Counted from the first letter of the stretch, positions 39,302 to 46,735 are shown. The stretch: DNA of 64,000 nucleotides from Maricaulis maris MCS10 (GCF_000014745.1 NC_008347.1:3178001-3242000); one strand, 5' to 3'. Notes: a model not told the origin generated them from the sequence alone. Translations and numbers: made by a program.

Positions 39302-39714
39302 GGTGGCGCTCCCTGGACTGTTATGTTTATGACCCGACCCTAGTCCTGTTTGAAATGCAAGCAACCCGCCTACGCCGTTGAAAACGCAAACGTGCCATTC
39401 TTTTTCTCAAGCCTTGAAAAGGTAGCGATAACGGCGCCGCCGGGTAGGGACAGGGGAACCCGGCGGCGCCTGGCAGGCCTCATAGGCAGGCTGGGGGGAC
39501 GCACATTGAGGCCCGTTCTTCGCAAGCGGGACCGACCGTGGCGGTCATGGGGGGAGACCGCGAGAGCCGTTTGCCCGCTACGACTCTCATGTAGAAAGCC
39601 GACGGCGAATTTAAAGGCCGGATCGATCGAATTTCTTATGAATTCGCATCCACGGCGCCATTATCACCAGGATGTGATCGACCGTATTCTGCGGTAATCT
39701 GAGAGCTGGGCCGG
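39302..39714. other. Structured intergenic region upstream of the glutamate dehydrogenase
   Basis: This 413 bp gap separates two minus-strand genes. It holds a 13 bp perfect inverted repeat (39433-39445/39458-39470), smaller hairpins at 39534-39546, 39562-39588 and 39628-39646, and a 19-codon micro-ORF starting at 39638 with no clear support. The dehydrogenase promoter is expected within the first 130 bp above 39301. I see no convincing protein gene. Confidence 0.5.
39433..39470. repeat. 13 bp perfect inverted repeat
   Basis: GGCGCCGCCGGGT at 39433-39445 pairs fully with ACCCGGCGGCGCC at 39458-39470 around a 12 nt loop. No T-run follows on either strand, so it is not a standard terminator. 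It could end the isochorismatase operon, act in the dehydrogenase leader or belong to an unannotated RNA. Confidence 0.7.
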
Positions 39715-40257
39715 TCAGACCAGCGGCGCCTCGACGGGCCAGCTCCGCGTCAGCGACTGCCAGTCGATTACCGGCGCCATGCGGGCTACCAGGTCGAACG
39801 CCATGGCGCGGGTCTCGGTGACATCGCGTGGCTCTACGGCCAGCGCGCCCACGGCTTCGGGCACCACAGTCACAGCCTTGTCCCGATTGGCGTCGTCAAA
39901 CACGGTCGCGAGGATGGAGAATGGAGCCGAAAAACCGACCAGCAGGGCTGTGGAACCGGCGCTTCGTGCCAGGACCTGATGAAAGTACGGATCAGAGAAG
40001 GCAGACAGGCCTCTTCGCTGGAAGACGGCCTCCTGTGCATTTGGACGCAATCCATCGATGGGCGCTCGACCGGCCTGCGGTCCCTCCCCCTGAAACTGGC
40101 AATGGCAGACCCGCCAACCGGATTGGCGAGCGTGGCGGAGCAATTCCTTGATCCGGTCGATGACAATACTGTTTTCCGGATCAATGCGGCCATTGGGCCC
40201 GGTCACCTGGTCGCGCTGGCAATCGAGCAGGATCAGGCAGGGGTCAGCGAAGCTCAT
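39715..40257 (-). CDS. Isochorismatase-fold protein with degenerate catalytic triad
   Basis: A 180-residue protein of the isochorismatase/cysteine hydrolase fold. The N-terminal Asp is present (CLILLDCQRDQV), but the Lys position reads Arg (FQRRGLSAF). The position of the nucleophilic Cys reads Ser in GFSAPFSILATVFDDA, so classical amidase chemistry is unlikely. The residue assignment is by eye. It overlaps the GNAT gene by ATGA and is the last gene of a three-gene operon. Confidence 0.78.
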   Translation of the reverse strand: MSFADPCLILLDCQRDQVTGPNGRIDPENSIVIDRIKELLRHARQSGWRVCHCQFQGEGPQAGRAPIDGLRPNAQEAVFQRRGLSAFSDPYFHQVLARSAGSTALLVGFSAPFSILATVFDDANRDKAVTVVPEAVGALAVEPRDVTETRAMAFDLVARMAPVIDWQSLTRSWPVEAPLV

Positions 40258-40856
40258 GCGGCCTCCTCGGGCTTGCGTTCACCACCTTCCTCTTGCATGC
40301 GGGCGAGCGAGAGGTCAAACGGGCCGGGCCGGTCCCAGTCGCCATCCGGACGGATGACCACCATCGGATCGGCATCCATGGTGATAGCGTTGGCCGGCGG
40401 CACGAGGTCGCGCTCGATCTCGACATATTTATAGTCCGAGAAGCCGAACTCCGGGCGCTCGGCGCGAATCCGGAAGCCATGTGTGCGCCAGTATTTGACC
40501 CGGTTGAGCTGGGCATGACCCAGCATTTTGCGGTACCCGCGACGGGCGGAATAGCGTTGCGCTTCCTGCATGAGCACGCGCATCACCCCGTAGCGCCTGA
40601 ACTGCCGCAACACGGCGGCACGCTCGACCTTCGCGAAATCGGCAAAGAAGCGCAGTCGCAGGACGCCAACGGGCTCGGCACCACGCCAGGCGATCAAATG
40701 CGCCGCGCCGACCAGGTCATTGCCATCATACTCTTCCGAGTAAGGCGCAAACTGTTCACCCAGATAGATCACGCCGCGCAAGGTCATGGCCATCACAACC
40801 TGGTCGAGGTTGCGCGCGATGGTCACTTTGAGACTGTCGGGTATCGCGTTTTTCAT
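40254..40856 (-). CDS. GNAT family N-acyltransferase
   Basis: A 200-residue GNAT protein. The N-terminal LRGVIYLGEQFAPYSEEYDGNDLVGAAHLIAW followed by GVLRLRFFADFAKVERAAVLRQFRRYGVMRVLMQEA shows the beta4 strand and the R/Q-x-x-G-like acyl-CoA loop (RQFRRYG). The layout is also that of acyl-transferring autoinducer-synthase-like GNATs. The acceptor is unknown. It overlaps both neighbours by ATGA, so the three proteins are probably made in similar amounts. Confidence 0.85.
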   Translation of the reverse strand: MKNAIPDSLKVTIARNLDQVVMAMTLRGVIYLGEQFAPYSEEYDGNDLVGAAHLIAWRGAEPVGVLRLRFFADFAKVERAAVLRQFRRYGVMRVLMQEAQRYSARRGYRKMLGHAQLNRVKYWRTHGFRIRAERPEFGFSDYKYVEIERDLVPPANAITMDADPMVVIRPDGDWDRPGPFDLSLARMQEEGGERKPEEAA

Positions 40857-41491
40857 GAACCACCCTCCCATTTGCCGAGAACGGTCCGCTTCAACAGCAT
40901 GTCGCCCAGCTTCTGCGGAAAGCCGGTACTGCCGTAGAGCTCCGGGGCACCGTCAGGATAGGCACAGATTTCGAAATTCAGACGTCTCATCAATGCCTTG
41001 CCTTCCGTTGTCCGCGCCCGGGCATAGACCCGGACGTCGGAATAGAAACCGCGCCACCCGACCAGGAGCGCTCGCAGGGCCGCCGCCTGCGCGTGCGGCG
41101 TGCGCCCGGCCAGACCCCAAGACAGGAGGGCTGCCGCCCGCTCTTCCAGTCCGCACACCCACTCACGACGGGCATTGGCGAACCCAAATTCACCTGCAAG
41201 GAGGGCAGAGACACCGGATTCGCTAAGCGGGATTGAGGCAACGAAACCGTCAGGCCTGCCATTCCAACGACGCATGTGCAGCGATCTCCGGGTCCATTCC
41301 TGGACGCGTCCGATGTCGGCCGCACCCGCGATCTCACCCTCGATCAACTCATTGGCAAGTGCGTGGAATTCATCGATCTCGGACAATTGGACAGGCTTGA
41401 AATCCAAGGACCCAAAGGCCTTGTCGAGACGTTCAAGAGGAAACTTGAAGCCTGTATCCAAAGAGCTGGCCCTCAGCTCATCACTCACCAT
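40853..41491 (-). CDS. GNAT-like protein, first gene of the CtrA-linked operon
   Basis: A 212-residue protein I cannot name with certainty. The C-terminal part, with VGWRGFYSDVRVYARARTTEGKALMRRLNFE, resembles the end of a GNAT fold (beta-alpha with an Asn/Tyr after a Leu-rich helix), and DGFVASIPLSESGVSALLAGEFG resembles its central strands. There is no signal peptide. GGAG lies 8 bp before the ATG. A 5-codon ORF (MAERA) ends in TAATG, overlapping this start. The downstream GNAT gene overlaps by ATGA. Confidence 0.75.
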   Translation of the reverse strand: MVSDELRASSLDTGFKFPLERLDKAFGSLDFKPVQLSEIDEFHALANELIEGEIAGAADIGRVQEWTRRSLHMRRWNGRPDGFVASIPLSESGVSALLAGEFGFANARREWVCGLEERAAALLSWGLAGRTPHAQAAALRALLVGWRGFYSDVRVYARARTTEGKALMRRLNFEICAYPDGAPELYGSTGFPQKLGDMLLKRTVLGKWEGGS

Positions 41492-41511
41492 TACGCACGC
41501 TCCGCCATGTA

Positions 41512-41528
41512 GTTAATTCTTCGTTAAC
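41512..41528. promoter_or_regulatory. Palindromic CtrA-type box in a divergent promoter
   Basis: GTTAA-TTCTTCG-TTAAC is a perfect match to the CtrA consensus TTAA-N7-TTAAC on both strands. It lies in the 71 bp between the GNAT-like operon (start 41491, minus) and the LysR gene (start 41563, plus). It could therefore control either or both. CtrA itself is not in the window. Confidence 0.7.
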
Positions 41529-41562
41529 ACCGGCGCGCTATCAGTACTTCTGCGAAGTTGGC

Positions 41563-42552
41563 ATGGGGGGTATTCTCGGTTTGGATAACGATCTGCGGCG
41601 CAATGTTTTTGATTGGGACGATCTGCAGATCTTTCACGCAGTCGCCACCACAGGCTCGATGAGCGCGGCCGCGACTGTCCTCGGCTGCCAGCAGTCGACC
41701 GTGTCGAAACGGATGCGGCAGCTCGAAAGTCGCCTGTCAGCACAGTTGATTGAGCGAAGGGCTGATGGCGTTGTGCTGACCAGGGCCGGCTCCGCGGCGC
41801 TGGACTATGCGGTCACCATGCAACGGTCCGCGCAGCGCCTCGAGACCGAACTCGCCGGCATGGACCGCAGCCTGGCCGGTCAGGTCTCCTTGCGGGTACC
41901 GGATGGCCTGGCGACCTACTGGTTGGCACGACATATCCCGGAGTTTCAACGGGTTAACCCGGAGATTGTGCTGAAGATAATCAATGATCGATCGGCGGCA
42001 GCCAGCGACACGGCCGCAGCGCTCAGCCTGACCTTCACACCCGACAAGGCGATGGATACCGAAGCACGCGCCCTTGGCAGTGTGCACTACATGCCGATGG
42101 CGTCCCGGGATTTCATTGCCACCTATGGCGCACCACGGTCACTGGAAGACGTCCTTACACTGCGCTTTTTGCGACTGGAACAATACGACCCGTCCCTCCA
42201 CCTCTGGCAGCGAAAAGCCACGGCAACTGATGAGGTTGTAAGATATTCGTTCACAGCGGACATCAGTTCGGTGCTATTTGAAACCATACGCCATGGGGGT
42301 GGAATCGCCATGGCACCAACCTACCTGGCGTCCTTGTACCCGGATGAACTGGTTGTTCTTGACTATGACTTTCATCAAGACGTCCGCTTCTGGCTCAAGA
42401 ATTCACCGGGAAGCCTGGGAATAACCCGAATAAAGTGCGTTGCTGACTGGATTGCCGAACTGTTCAACCGTAGACTCCATCCTTGGTTCCGCGAAGAGTT
42501 TTGCCATCCAAGTGAGTTTAGCGACGTGGAAGTCATCAAACCACAGACGTGA
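41563..42552 (+). CDS. LysR-family transcriptional regulator
   Basis: A 329-residue LTTR. The helix-turn-helix is in DLQIFHAVATTGSMSAAATVLGCQQSTVSKRMRQLESRL (about residues 19-57), and the effector domain covers residues 100-310. It is divergent from the GNAT-isochorismatase operon, the usual arrangement for a LysR regulator and its target. It is followed after 7 bp by an XRE regulator on the same strand. The first 15 or so residues may not be translated, as LysR proteins usually start closer to the HTH. Confidence 0.9.
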   Translation: MGGILGLDNDLRRNVFDWDDLQIFHAVATTGSMSAAATVLGCQQSTVSKRMRQLESRLSAQLIERRADGVVLTRAGSAALDYAVTMQRSAQRLETELAGMDRSLAGQVSLRVPDGLATYWLARHIPEFQRVNPEIVLKIINDRSAAASDTAAALSLTFTPDKAMDTEARALGSVHYMPMASRDFIATYGAPRSLEDVLTLRFLRLEQYDPSLHLWQRKATATDEVVRYSFTADISSVLFETIRHGGGIAMAPTYLASLYPDELVVLDYDFHQDVRFWLKNSPGSLGITRIKCVADWIAELFNRRLHPWFREEFCHPSEFSDVEVIKPQT

Positions 42553-42559
42553 GGACGCC

Positions 42560-42946
42560 ATGAGTGCAAGAGGCCCGACCAGTATTGACCAGCACGTAGG
42601 GGCCCGTCTGCGCCTGCGGCGCAGCCTTCTGGAAATGAGTCAGTCAGAACTGGGCGAAAAGCTCGGTGTGACCTTCCAGCAAGTCCAGAAATACGAACGT
42701 GGCACCAACCGTATTGGCGCCAGCCGCCTGTTCAACGTCGCCAAGGTGACGGAAGTTCCGGTGTCCTATTTCTTCGAAGGCCTCGAAGAAGACGGGTCAT
42801 CCGAGCTCAAGGGCGGCGACTCCGACACCTTGTATGACTTCATTGCCAGCCCTGATGGTCTGGCTCTGGCCTCGGCTTTTGCCGGTATCAAGGATCAGAC
42901 TGTCCGTCGCCGGGTCATAGACCTGCTGCGCTCGCTCGCTGATTGA
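42560..42946 (+). CDS. XRE-family (Cro/CI-type) transcriptional regulator
   Basis: A 128-residue regulator with an N-terminal HTH_3 domain (HVGARLRLRRSLLEMSQSELGEKLGVTFQQVQKYERGTNRIG, about residues 12-55). Its C-terminal helical domain ends TVRRRVIDLLRSLAD. This subtype is common and often multi-copy in alphaproteobacteria. GAGG at 42551-42554 is 5 bp before the ATG. It is probably co-transcribed with the LysR gene; a GC hairpin follows. Confidence 0.92.
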   Translation: MSARGPTSIDQHVGARLRLRRSLLEMSQSELGEKLGVTFQQVQKYERGTNRIGASRLFNVAKVTEVPVSYFFEGLEEDGSSELKGGDSDTLYDFIASPDGLALASAFAGIKDQTVRRRVIDLLRSLAD

Positions 42947-42952
42947 TCATGC

Positions 42953-42977
42953 CGCGCCCGGCCACAGGTCGGGCGCG
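42953..42977 (+). terminator. Terminator-like hairpin after the XRE gene
   Basis: CGCGCCCG (42953-42960) pairs perfectly with CGGGCGCG (42970-42977) around a 9 nt loop, 7 bp after the XRE stop codon. Only ATTTG follows, so the T-run is weak. Confidence 0.55.
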
Positions 42978-43013
42978 ATTTGACCGCGACCTTTCTCCGA
43001 TCATCTCCGTTTG

Positions 43014-43047
43014 ACAGGCATCAACGTCTAACAGGCACCAACGCCTG
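43014..43047. repeat. 17 bp imperfect tandem repeat
   Basis: ACAGGCATCAACGTCTA (43014-43030) is followed directly by ACAGGCACCAACGCCTG (43031-43047), with 14 of 17 positions identical. A third partial ACAGC follows. Confidence 0.6.
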
Positions 43048-43164
43048 ACAGCGATGATGGCTGATAGAATGATGAACAGATCGGCCAGAAAATGGCCCTG
43101 TCCTCGCCCACACCGTGCCTCGCTTCGGCAGGAAGATGTTGTCTCCAGACACATGGAGGCCATC

Positions 43165-43326
43165 ATGACCCATCGCCCGAACAATCCGTTCCGCCCGCCG
43201 CTCCAAGCACCGGCAGCGCTCAGGATCGGCCTGCCGCACCTGCTGGTGAGCTCGCCCAAACGCCGGATAGCCGCTGACCAACGTCACGCGACCTATGTCC
43301 GGCTTCGCGAGTTGCGGTTCGCTTGA
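43165..43326 (+). CDS. Possible small basic protein
   Basis: A 53-codon frame (MTHRPNNPFRPPLQAPAALR onward) with GGAGG at 43155-43159, well spaced before its ATG. The product would be basic and Pro/Leu/Arg-rich, with no domain I recognise. It lies in a region otherwise without genes. The ribosome binding site is the main support. Confidence 0.35.
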   Translation: MTHRPNNPFRPPLQAPAALRIGLPHLLVSSPKRRIAADQRHATYVRLRELRFA

Positions 43327-43378
43327 GCAACCGCGGCCAAACAGCATCAACAGCCTGAAAGGGCTGACGATCCAGTTT

Positions 43379-43416
43379 CCAAACTGTCAGAAGGAGACCA
43401 AACTGTCAGACGGAGA
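43379..43416. repeat. 19 bp tandem duplication adjacent to tRNA-Gly
   Basis: CCAAACTGTCAGAAGGAGA (43379-43397) is followed directly by CCAAACTGTCAGACGGAGA (43398-43416), with one difference. It ends 1 bp before the 3' end of tRNA-Gly. It does not copy tRNA sequence, so it is not an attachment-site duplicate. Confidence 0.75.
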
Positions 43417-43417
43417 A

Positions 43418-43492
43418 TGGAGCGGGCGATGAGATTCGAACTCACGACATTCACCTTGGCAAGGTGACGCTCTACCCCTGAGCTACGCCCGC
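43418..43492 (-). tRNA. tRNA-Gly (GCC)
   Basis: On the minus strand the sequence folds into a full cloverleaf. The acceptor stem is GCGGGCG/CGCCCGC, followed by T and an encoded CCA. The D arm is GCTC-AGGGGTA-GAGC. The anticodon arm TCACC-TTGCCAA-GGTGA has anticodon GCC. The T arm is GTGAG-TTCGAAT-CTCAT, and the length is 75 nt with CCA. Anticodon GCC reads GGC and GGU glycine codons. Confidence 0.97.
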
Positions 43493-43530
43493 TCACGATT
43501 GGCGCGGTCAGGCCGCGCCGGGGAGCGGGG

Positions 43531-43559
43531 TATATCGCGCAAAGTTTCGAAGATTGCAA
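43531..43559 (-). promoter_or_regulatory. Promoter of tRNA-Gly
   Basis: Read on the minus strand, TTGCAA (43559-43554) is a -35 element and GATATA (43536-43531) a -10 element with a 17 bp spacer. The start point would be about 32 nt before the mature tRNA. A GGCGCGG/CCGCGCC hairpin at 43501-43519 lies in the leader. Confidence 0.55.
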
Positions 43560-43612
43560 GCACCTGTCTCCGTCCTCTTGCACATCACGCGCAGCCGGGC
43601 TTCAACACGGGA

Positions 43613-44134
43613 ATGATGACAGGCCGGACCCAACTCCTGGAGCGCCTCGATGCGCTTGGCATTGCACACCAAACCCACGACCACGCGCCGATCTTCACGG
43701 TGGCCGAGGGCGAGGGCATCAAGCAGTCAATGCCGGGCGGTCACACAAAGAACCTGTTCCTGCGGGACAAGAAGGGCCATCTCATCCTGGTGTCGGCACT
43801 GGGCGAGACAGCGGTCCCGATCAACAAGTTGCACCCCGTACTCGGTTGTGGTCGCCTGTCCTTTGGCAAACCCGAACTGCTCTTCGAGGCCTTGGGCGTC
43901 CGCCCCGGGTCGGTCAGTGCCTTTGCGCTGATCAATGATCCGGCAGCGCGCGTTCAATTCGTCCTCGATGCGGCTCTCATGAAGCACGAGCTGGTCAATT
44001 TCCATCCGCTTTCCAATGACGCAACGACGGCTGTCCGCTCGGTAGACCTGATCCGTTTCGCGCGGGAAACCGGCCATGAGCCCCTGATCATCGACTTCGC
44101 GACACTGGCCGCAACACGCGCTGCGGCGCAGTGA
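43613..44134 (+). CDS. Prolyl-tRNA editing (YbaK/ProX-type) protein
   Basis: A 173-residue free-standing editing domain related to ProX/PrdX, which hydrolyses mischarged Ala-tRNA(Pro). Visible family blocks are [45 protein letters not shown] and the [11 protein letters not shown] motif ([12 protein letters not shown]). [11 protein letters not shown] is also typical. ATG 43613 is preferred, giving the normal start before [10 protein letters not shown]. Confidence 0.9.
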   Translation: MMTGRTQLLERLDALGIAHQTHDHAPIFTVAEGEGIKQSMPGGHTKNLFLRDKKGHLILVSALGETAVPINKLHPVLGCGRLSFGKPELLFEALGVRPGSVSAFALINDPAARVQFVLDAALMKHELVNFHPLSNDATTAVRSVDLIRFARETGHEPLIIDFATLAATRAAAQ

Positions 44135-44210
44135 CCGCTTGCATCCGCGACAAGCAGGGGCCACTTAGATCATCCAGATCATGACACCCGACAAGAACAA
44201 GGACTGCAGC

Positions 44211-45128
44211 ATGACCCTGATCGGTGGCACCGGCGACAATGAAATCGATAGCAATGACCTGGTCCGGGACTCCTCCGACCAGACCTTCATGCAGGATGTC
44301 ATCGAGCCGTCGCGCGAAGTCCCGGTCATCGTCGACTTCTGGGCGCCCTGGTGCGGCCCATGCCGCCAGCTCGGCCCCCTGATCGCGAAATGCGTGATGG
44401 AGGCGGCCGGCGCGGTCAGGCTGGTCAAGATCAATATCGACGAAAACCCCGGCATCGCGCAGCAATTACGGGTGCAGTCGATCCCGGCAGTGTTCGCCTT
44501 CAAGGACGGCCAGCCGGTCGACGGTTTTACCGGCGCACTGCCCGAGAGCCAGATCAAGGATTTCATCGCCCGCATATCCGGCAAGGGGCCGAGCGAGGCT
44601 GAACTGCGCGCCCTGGTCGACCGGGCTCTGGCCTCAATCGAGGCCGGCGACCTCAATGGCGCCTCCCAGGACCTTGCCGCCGTACTGCAGGCCGATCCGG
44701 GCCATCCCGGCGCGATAGGCTCTCTCGTCCGGCTCTGGATCAAGGCCGGCGATACCGACAAGGCCGCAAGCATCCTGGCGCAGGTCCCGGCCGACCGCGC
44801 CGATGATCCGGCCATTGATGGCGCGAGAGCGGCGTTGGAATTGGCCACCGGCGCGCCTGTCGACGACGCCGAAACAGCCGCATTGCGGCAGGCCGTCGCG
44901 GCCGATTCGAGCAATTTCCAGGCCCGGTATGACCTGGCCGAGGCCCTGTTGACCGGTGGGGACCACAAGGGCGCGGTCGATCAACTGATTGCCATCACGG
45001 CCCTGGATCGGGAATGGAATGAACAGGCGGCCCGCACACTCCTGCTGAAAGTCTTCGAAGCCGCCGGACCGGCATCCGATGTCACGCGCGATGGTCGTCG
45101 TCGCCTTTCAGCTATCCTGTTTTCCTGA
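44211..45128 (+). CDS. cnoX: Thioredoxin-TPR chaperedoxin CnoX
   Basis: CnoX (YbbN) combines a thioredoxin domain with C-terminal TPRs and protects chaperonin substrates from oxidation. The 305-residue protein has the active site [11 protein letters not shown] near residue 47, unlike E. coli, where the first Cys is missing; the cis-Pro segment QSIPAVFAF follows. TPR-like helices run from about residue 135 to the end. ATG 44211 lies behind AAGGA; ATG 44181 is the alternative. It leads a short run with a Trm112-like gene and DUF971. Confidence 0.88.
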   Translation: MTLIGGTGDNEIDSNDLVRDSSDQTFMQDVIEPSREVPVIVDFWAPWCGPCRQLGPLIAKCVMEAAGAVRLVKINIDENPGIAQQLRVQSIPAVFAFKDGQPVDGFTGALPESQIKDFIARISGKGPSEAELRALVDRALASIEAGDLNGASQDLAAVLQADPGHPGAIGSLVRLWIKAGDTDKAASILAQVPADRADDPAIDGARAALELATGAPVDDAETAALRQAVAADSSNFQARYDLAEALLTGGDHKGAVDQLIAITALDREWNEQAARTLLLKVFEAAGPASDVTRDGRRRLSAILFS

Positions 45129-45139
45129 GGACCCGCCCG

Positions 45140-45331
45140 ATGAGCGATACACAAACCCGCGACGTTGATCCCAAACTGCTCGAAATCCTGGTCTGCCCGG
45201 TGACCCGTGAAACGCTTCGCTATGACCGTGAAGCCCACGAGCTGATCTCCGAGGGCGCCGGCCTGGCCTACCCCGTCCGCGACGGCATTCCGATCATGCT
45301 GCCGGACGAAGCCCGGCAGCTGGACGACTGA
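45140..45331 (+). CDS. Trm112-like family protein (YcaR type)
   Basis: A 63-residue protein of the Trm112 family, with the typical [19 protein letters not shown], an intact single Cys, and [17 protein letters not shown]. Zinc-binding Cys pairs of the eukaryotic form are reduced here. It follows cnoX by 11 bp and precedes DUF971 by 1 bp, a conserved alphaproteobacterial order. Function in bacteria is unclear. Confidence 0.92.
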   Translation: MSDTQTRDVDPKLLEILVCPVTRETLRYDREAHELISEGAGLAYPVRDGIPIMLPDEARQLDD

Positions 45332-45332
45332 C

Positions 45333-45635
45333 ATGGCACGCCCCTGGCCGGAAACCCTGGACTTTTCCAGCGCCGACAAGCGGCTCCACGTGCGGTTTGA
45401 CGATGGTCAGGCCTTCGAAATACCGTTCGAGACCTTGCGGGTCGAAAGCCCCAGTGCCGAGGTCCAGGGTCACGGTCCCGGCGAGAAAAAAATGGTGACG
45501 GGCAAGAAAAATGTGGGCGTCCGGGCCGCTGAACCGGTCGGTCGCTACGCTGTCCGTATCCTGTTTGATGATGGCCATGACAGTGGCCTGTTCACCTGGG
45601 ATTACCTCTACGCACTCGGTGAAGCCGCGCGCTGA
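45333..45635 (+). CDS. DUF971 domain protein
   Basis: A 100-residue protein with the gamma-butyrobetaine hydroxylase N-terminal-like (DUF971) domain: LHVRFDDGQAFEIPFETLRVESPSAEVQGHG and the closing VRILFDDGHDSGLFTWDYLYALG. Stand-alone members have been linked to iron-sulfur cluster handling, but no function is proven here. It is translationally close to the Trm112-like gene. Confidence 0.92.
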   Translation: MARPWPETLDFSSADKRLHVRFDDGQAFEIPFETLRVESPSAEVQGHGPGEKKMVTGKKNVGVRAAEPVGRYAVRILFDDGHDSGLFTWDYLYALGEAAR

Positions 45636-45666
45636 CACACCAAATCCGATCAGGACGGGCGACTGG

Positions 45667-46641
45667 ATGACCGGCAGAACATGGCGATGGGGCATGGTTG
45701 GCTGTGGCGACGTCACCGAGCGCAAGAGCGCGCCCGCCTATCAAAAGGCCGCCCACAGCGAGCTTGTCGCCGTCACCTCACGCAGACCTGACCGCGCCGA
45801 GGACTATGCCCGGCGTCACGGCATTGCCGAAGTGCATGACACGCTCGACGGCCTTCTGGCCAGCGACACGGTCGATGCCGTCTATATCGCCACGCCCCCG
45901 GCCTCTCACCGTGACCTCGCCCTCAAGGTCGCCGCGTCCGGCAAGCCGTGCTGCATCGAGAAACCGCTGGCCAACTCATACCCTGACTCAAAGACCATAT
46001 CCGACGCCTTTGCGGCGAGGGGCACACCTCTGTTCGTGGCCTTTTACCGCCGCAGCCTTCCCCGCTTCGGCCAGATCGCCGACTGGATCAATCAGGGCGA
46101 GATCGGTGCGGTCCGGCATGTCCATTGGAGCCTGACCCGCGCGCCGAGTGACCAGGATCAGGCGGGAAGCGAGAATTGGCGGACTGACCGCGAAAAAGCG
46201 CCGGGCGGCTATTTCGATGACCTTGCCTGTCACGGACTCGACCTGTTCGACCATCTGGTCGGCCCGCTCCAGGACGCGGCCGGGCAAGCCAGCCACCAGC
46301 ACGGCCTCTACACGGCCCCCAGCGCCTTTGCTGCCAGCTGGCAACATACGGGCGGTGCGACGGGTAGCGGTCTGTGGAATTTTGCTGCCCGCAGCCAGGA
46401 AGACGCGGTGCGTATTCTCGGGTCGCACGGCGAGATCCGCTTTTCCGTCTTCGAGGAAGAGCCGGTCCGATTGATCACGGATGCCGGCGAGGTCGCACGC
46501 ATCATCGACAATCCCGACCCGGTCCAGCTACCGCATGTCGAGGCAATGATGGCTGATCTCAATGGCGGGGCTGCGTACACGGCCCGCGCCGAACACGCCC
46601 TGCGGACGGCACGGGCCATGGACGCCATCCGCAAGCCGTGA
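45667..46641 (+). CDS. Gfo/Idh/MocA family oxidoreductase
   Basis: A 324-residue NAD(P)-dependent sugar-type dehydrogenase. The Rossmann start is WGMVGCGDVTERKSAPAYQ, AVYIATPPASHRDLALKVAASGKPCCIEKPLA holds the EKP motif with its catalytic Lys, and the C-terminal domain contains FDDLACHGLDLFDHL with the conserved His. The substrate is not evident. It follows DUF971 by 31 bp. Confidence 0.9.
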   Translation: MTGRTWRWGMVGCGDVTERKSAPAYQKAAHSELVAVTSRRPDRAEDYARRHGIAEVHDTLDGLLASDTVDAVYIATPPASHRDLALKVAASGKPCCIEKPLANSYPDSKTISDAFAARGTPLFVAFYRRSLPRFGQIADWINQGEIGAVRHVHWSLTRAPSDQDQAGSENWRTDREKAPGGYFDDLACHGLDLFDHLVGPLQDAAGQASHQHGLYTAPSAFAASWQHTGGATGSGLWNFAARSQEDAVRILGSHGEIRFSVFEEEPVRLITDAGEVARIIDNPDPVQLPHVEAMMADLNGGAAYTARAEHALRTARAMDAIRKP

Positions 46642-46735
46642 CCGGCCAGCTGATCGCAGTGGTGCGCGAACGAACGACGACAGGCAGACGGACATTGGCT
46701 AGTCTTGGCCGGCACACGCCAGAGAGACCAGAACC

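Larger units (their letters stand above)
42947..43417. other. Intergenic region with direct repeats before tRNA-Gly
   Basis: This 471 bp stretch holds a terminator-like hairpin after the XRE gene (42953-42977), a 17 bp imperfect tandem repeat (43014-43047), a possible 53-codon ORF (43165-43326) and a 19 bp tandem duplication (43379-43416) next to the 3' end of tRNA-Gly. Nothing else is recognisable. Confidence 0.5.

Noticed and set aside
39350-39697. 115-codon plus-strand frame in the gap above the glutamate dehydrogenase
   Set aside because: It runs through the 13 bp hairpin, lacks a ribosome binding site and has no protein-like character. The region looks like structured non-coding sequence.
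40254-40856. Calling the GNAT a homoserine-lactone synthase
   Set aside because: The LuxI-type conserved residues are not all visible. The general GNAT call is all the sequence supports.
43379-43492. Attachment site of an integrated element at tRNA-Gly
   Set aside because: The repeat beside the tRNA does not copy tRNA sequence, and no integrase or mobile gene is near.
44165-44968. 267-codon minus-strand frame across cnoX
   Set aside because: It is antisense to a clear thioredoxin-TPR gene and has Ser/Ala/Arg-rich shadow composition.
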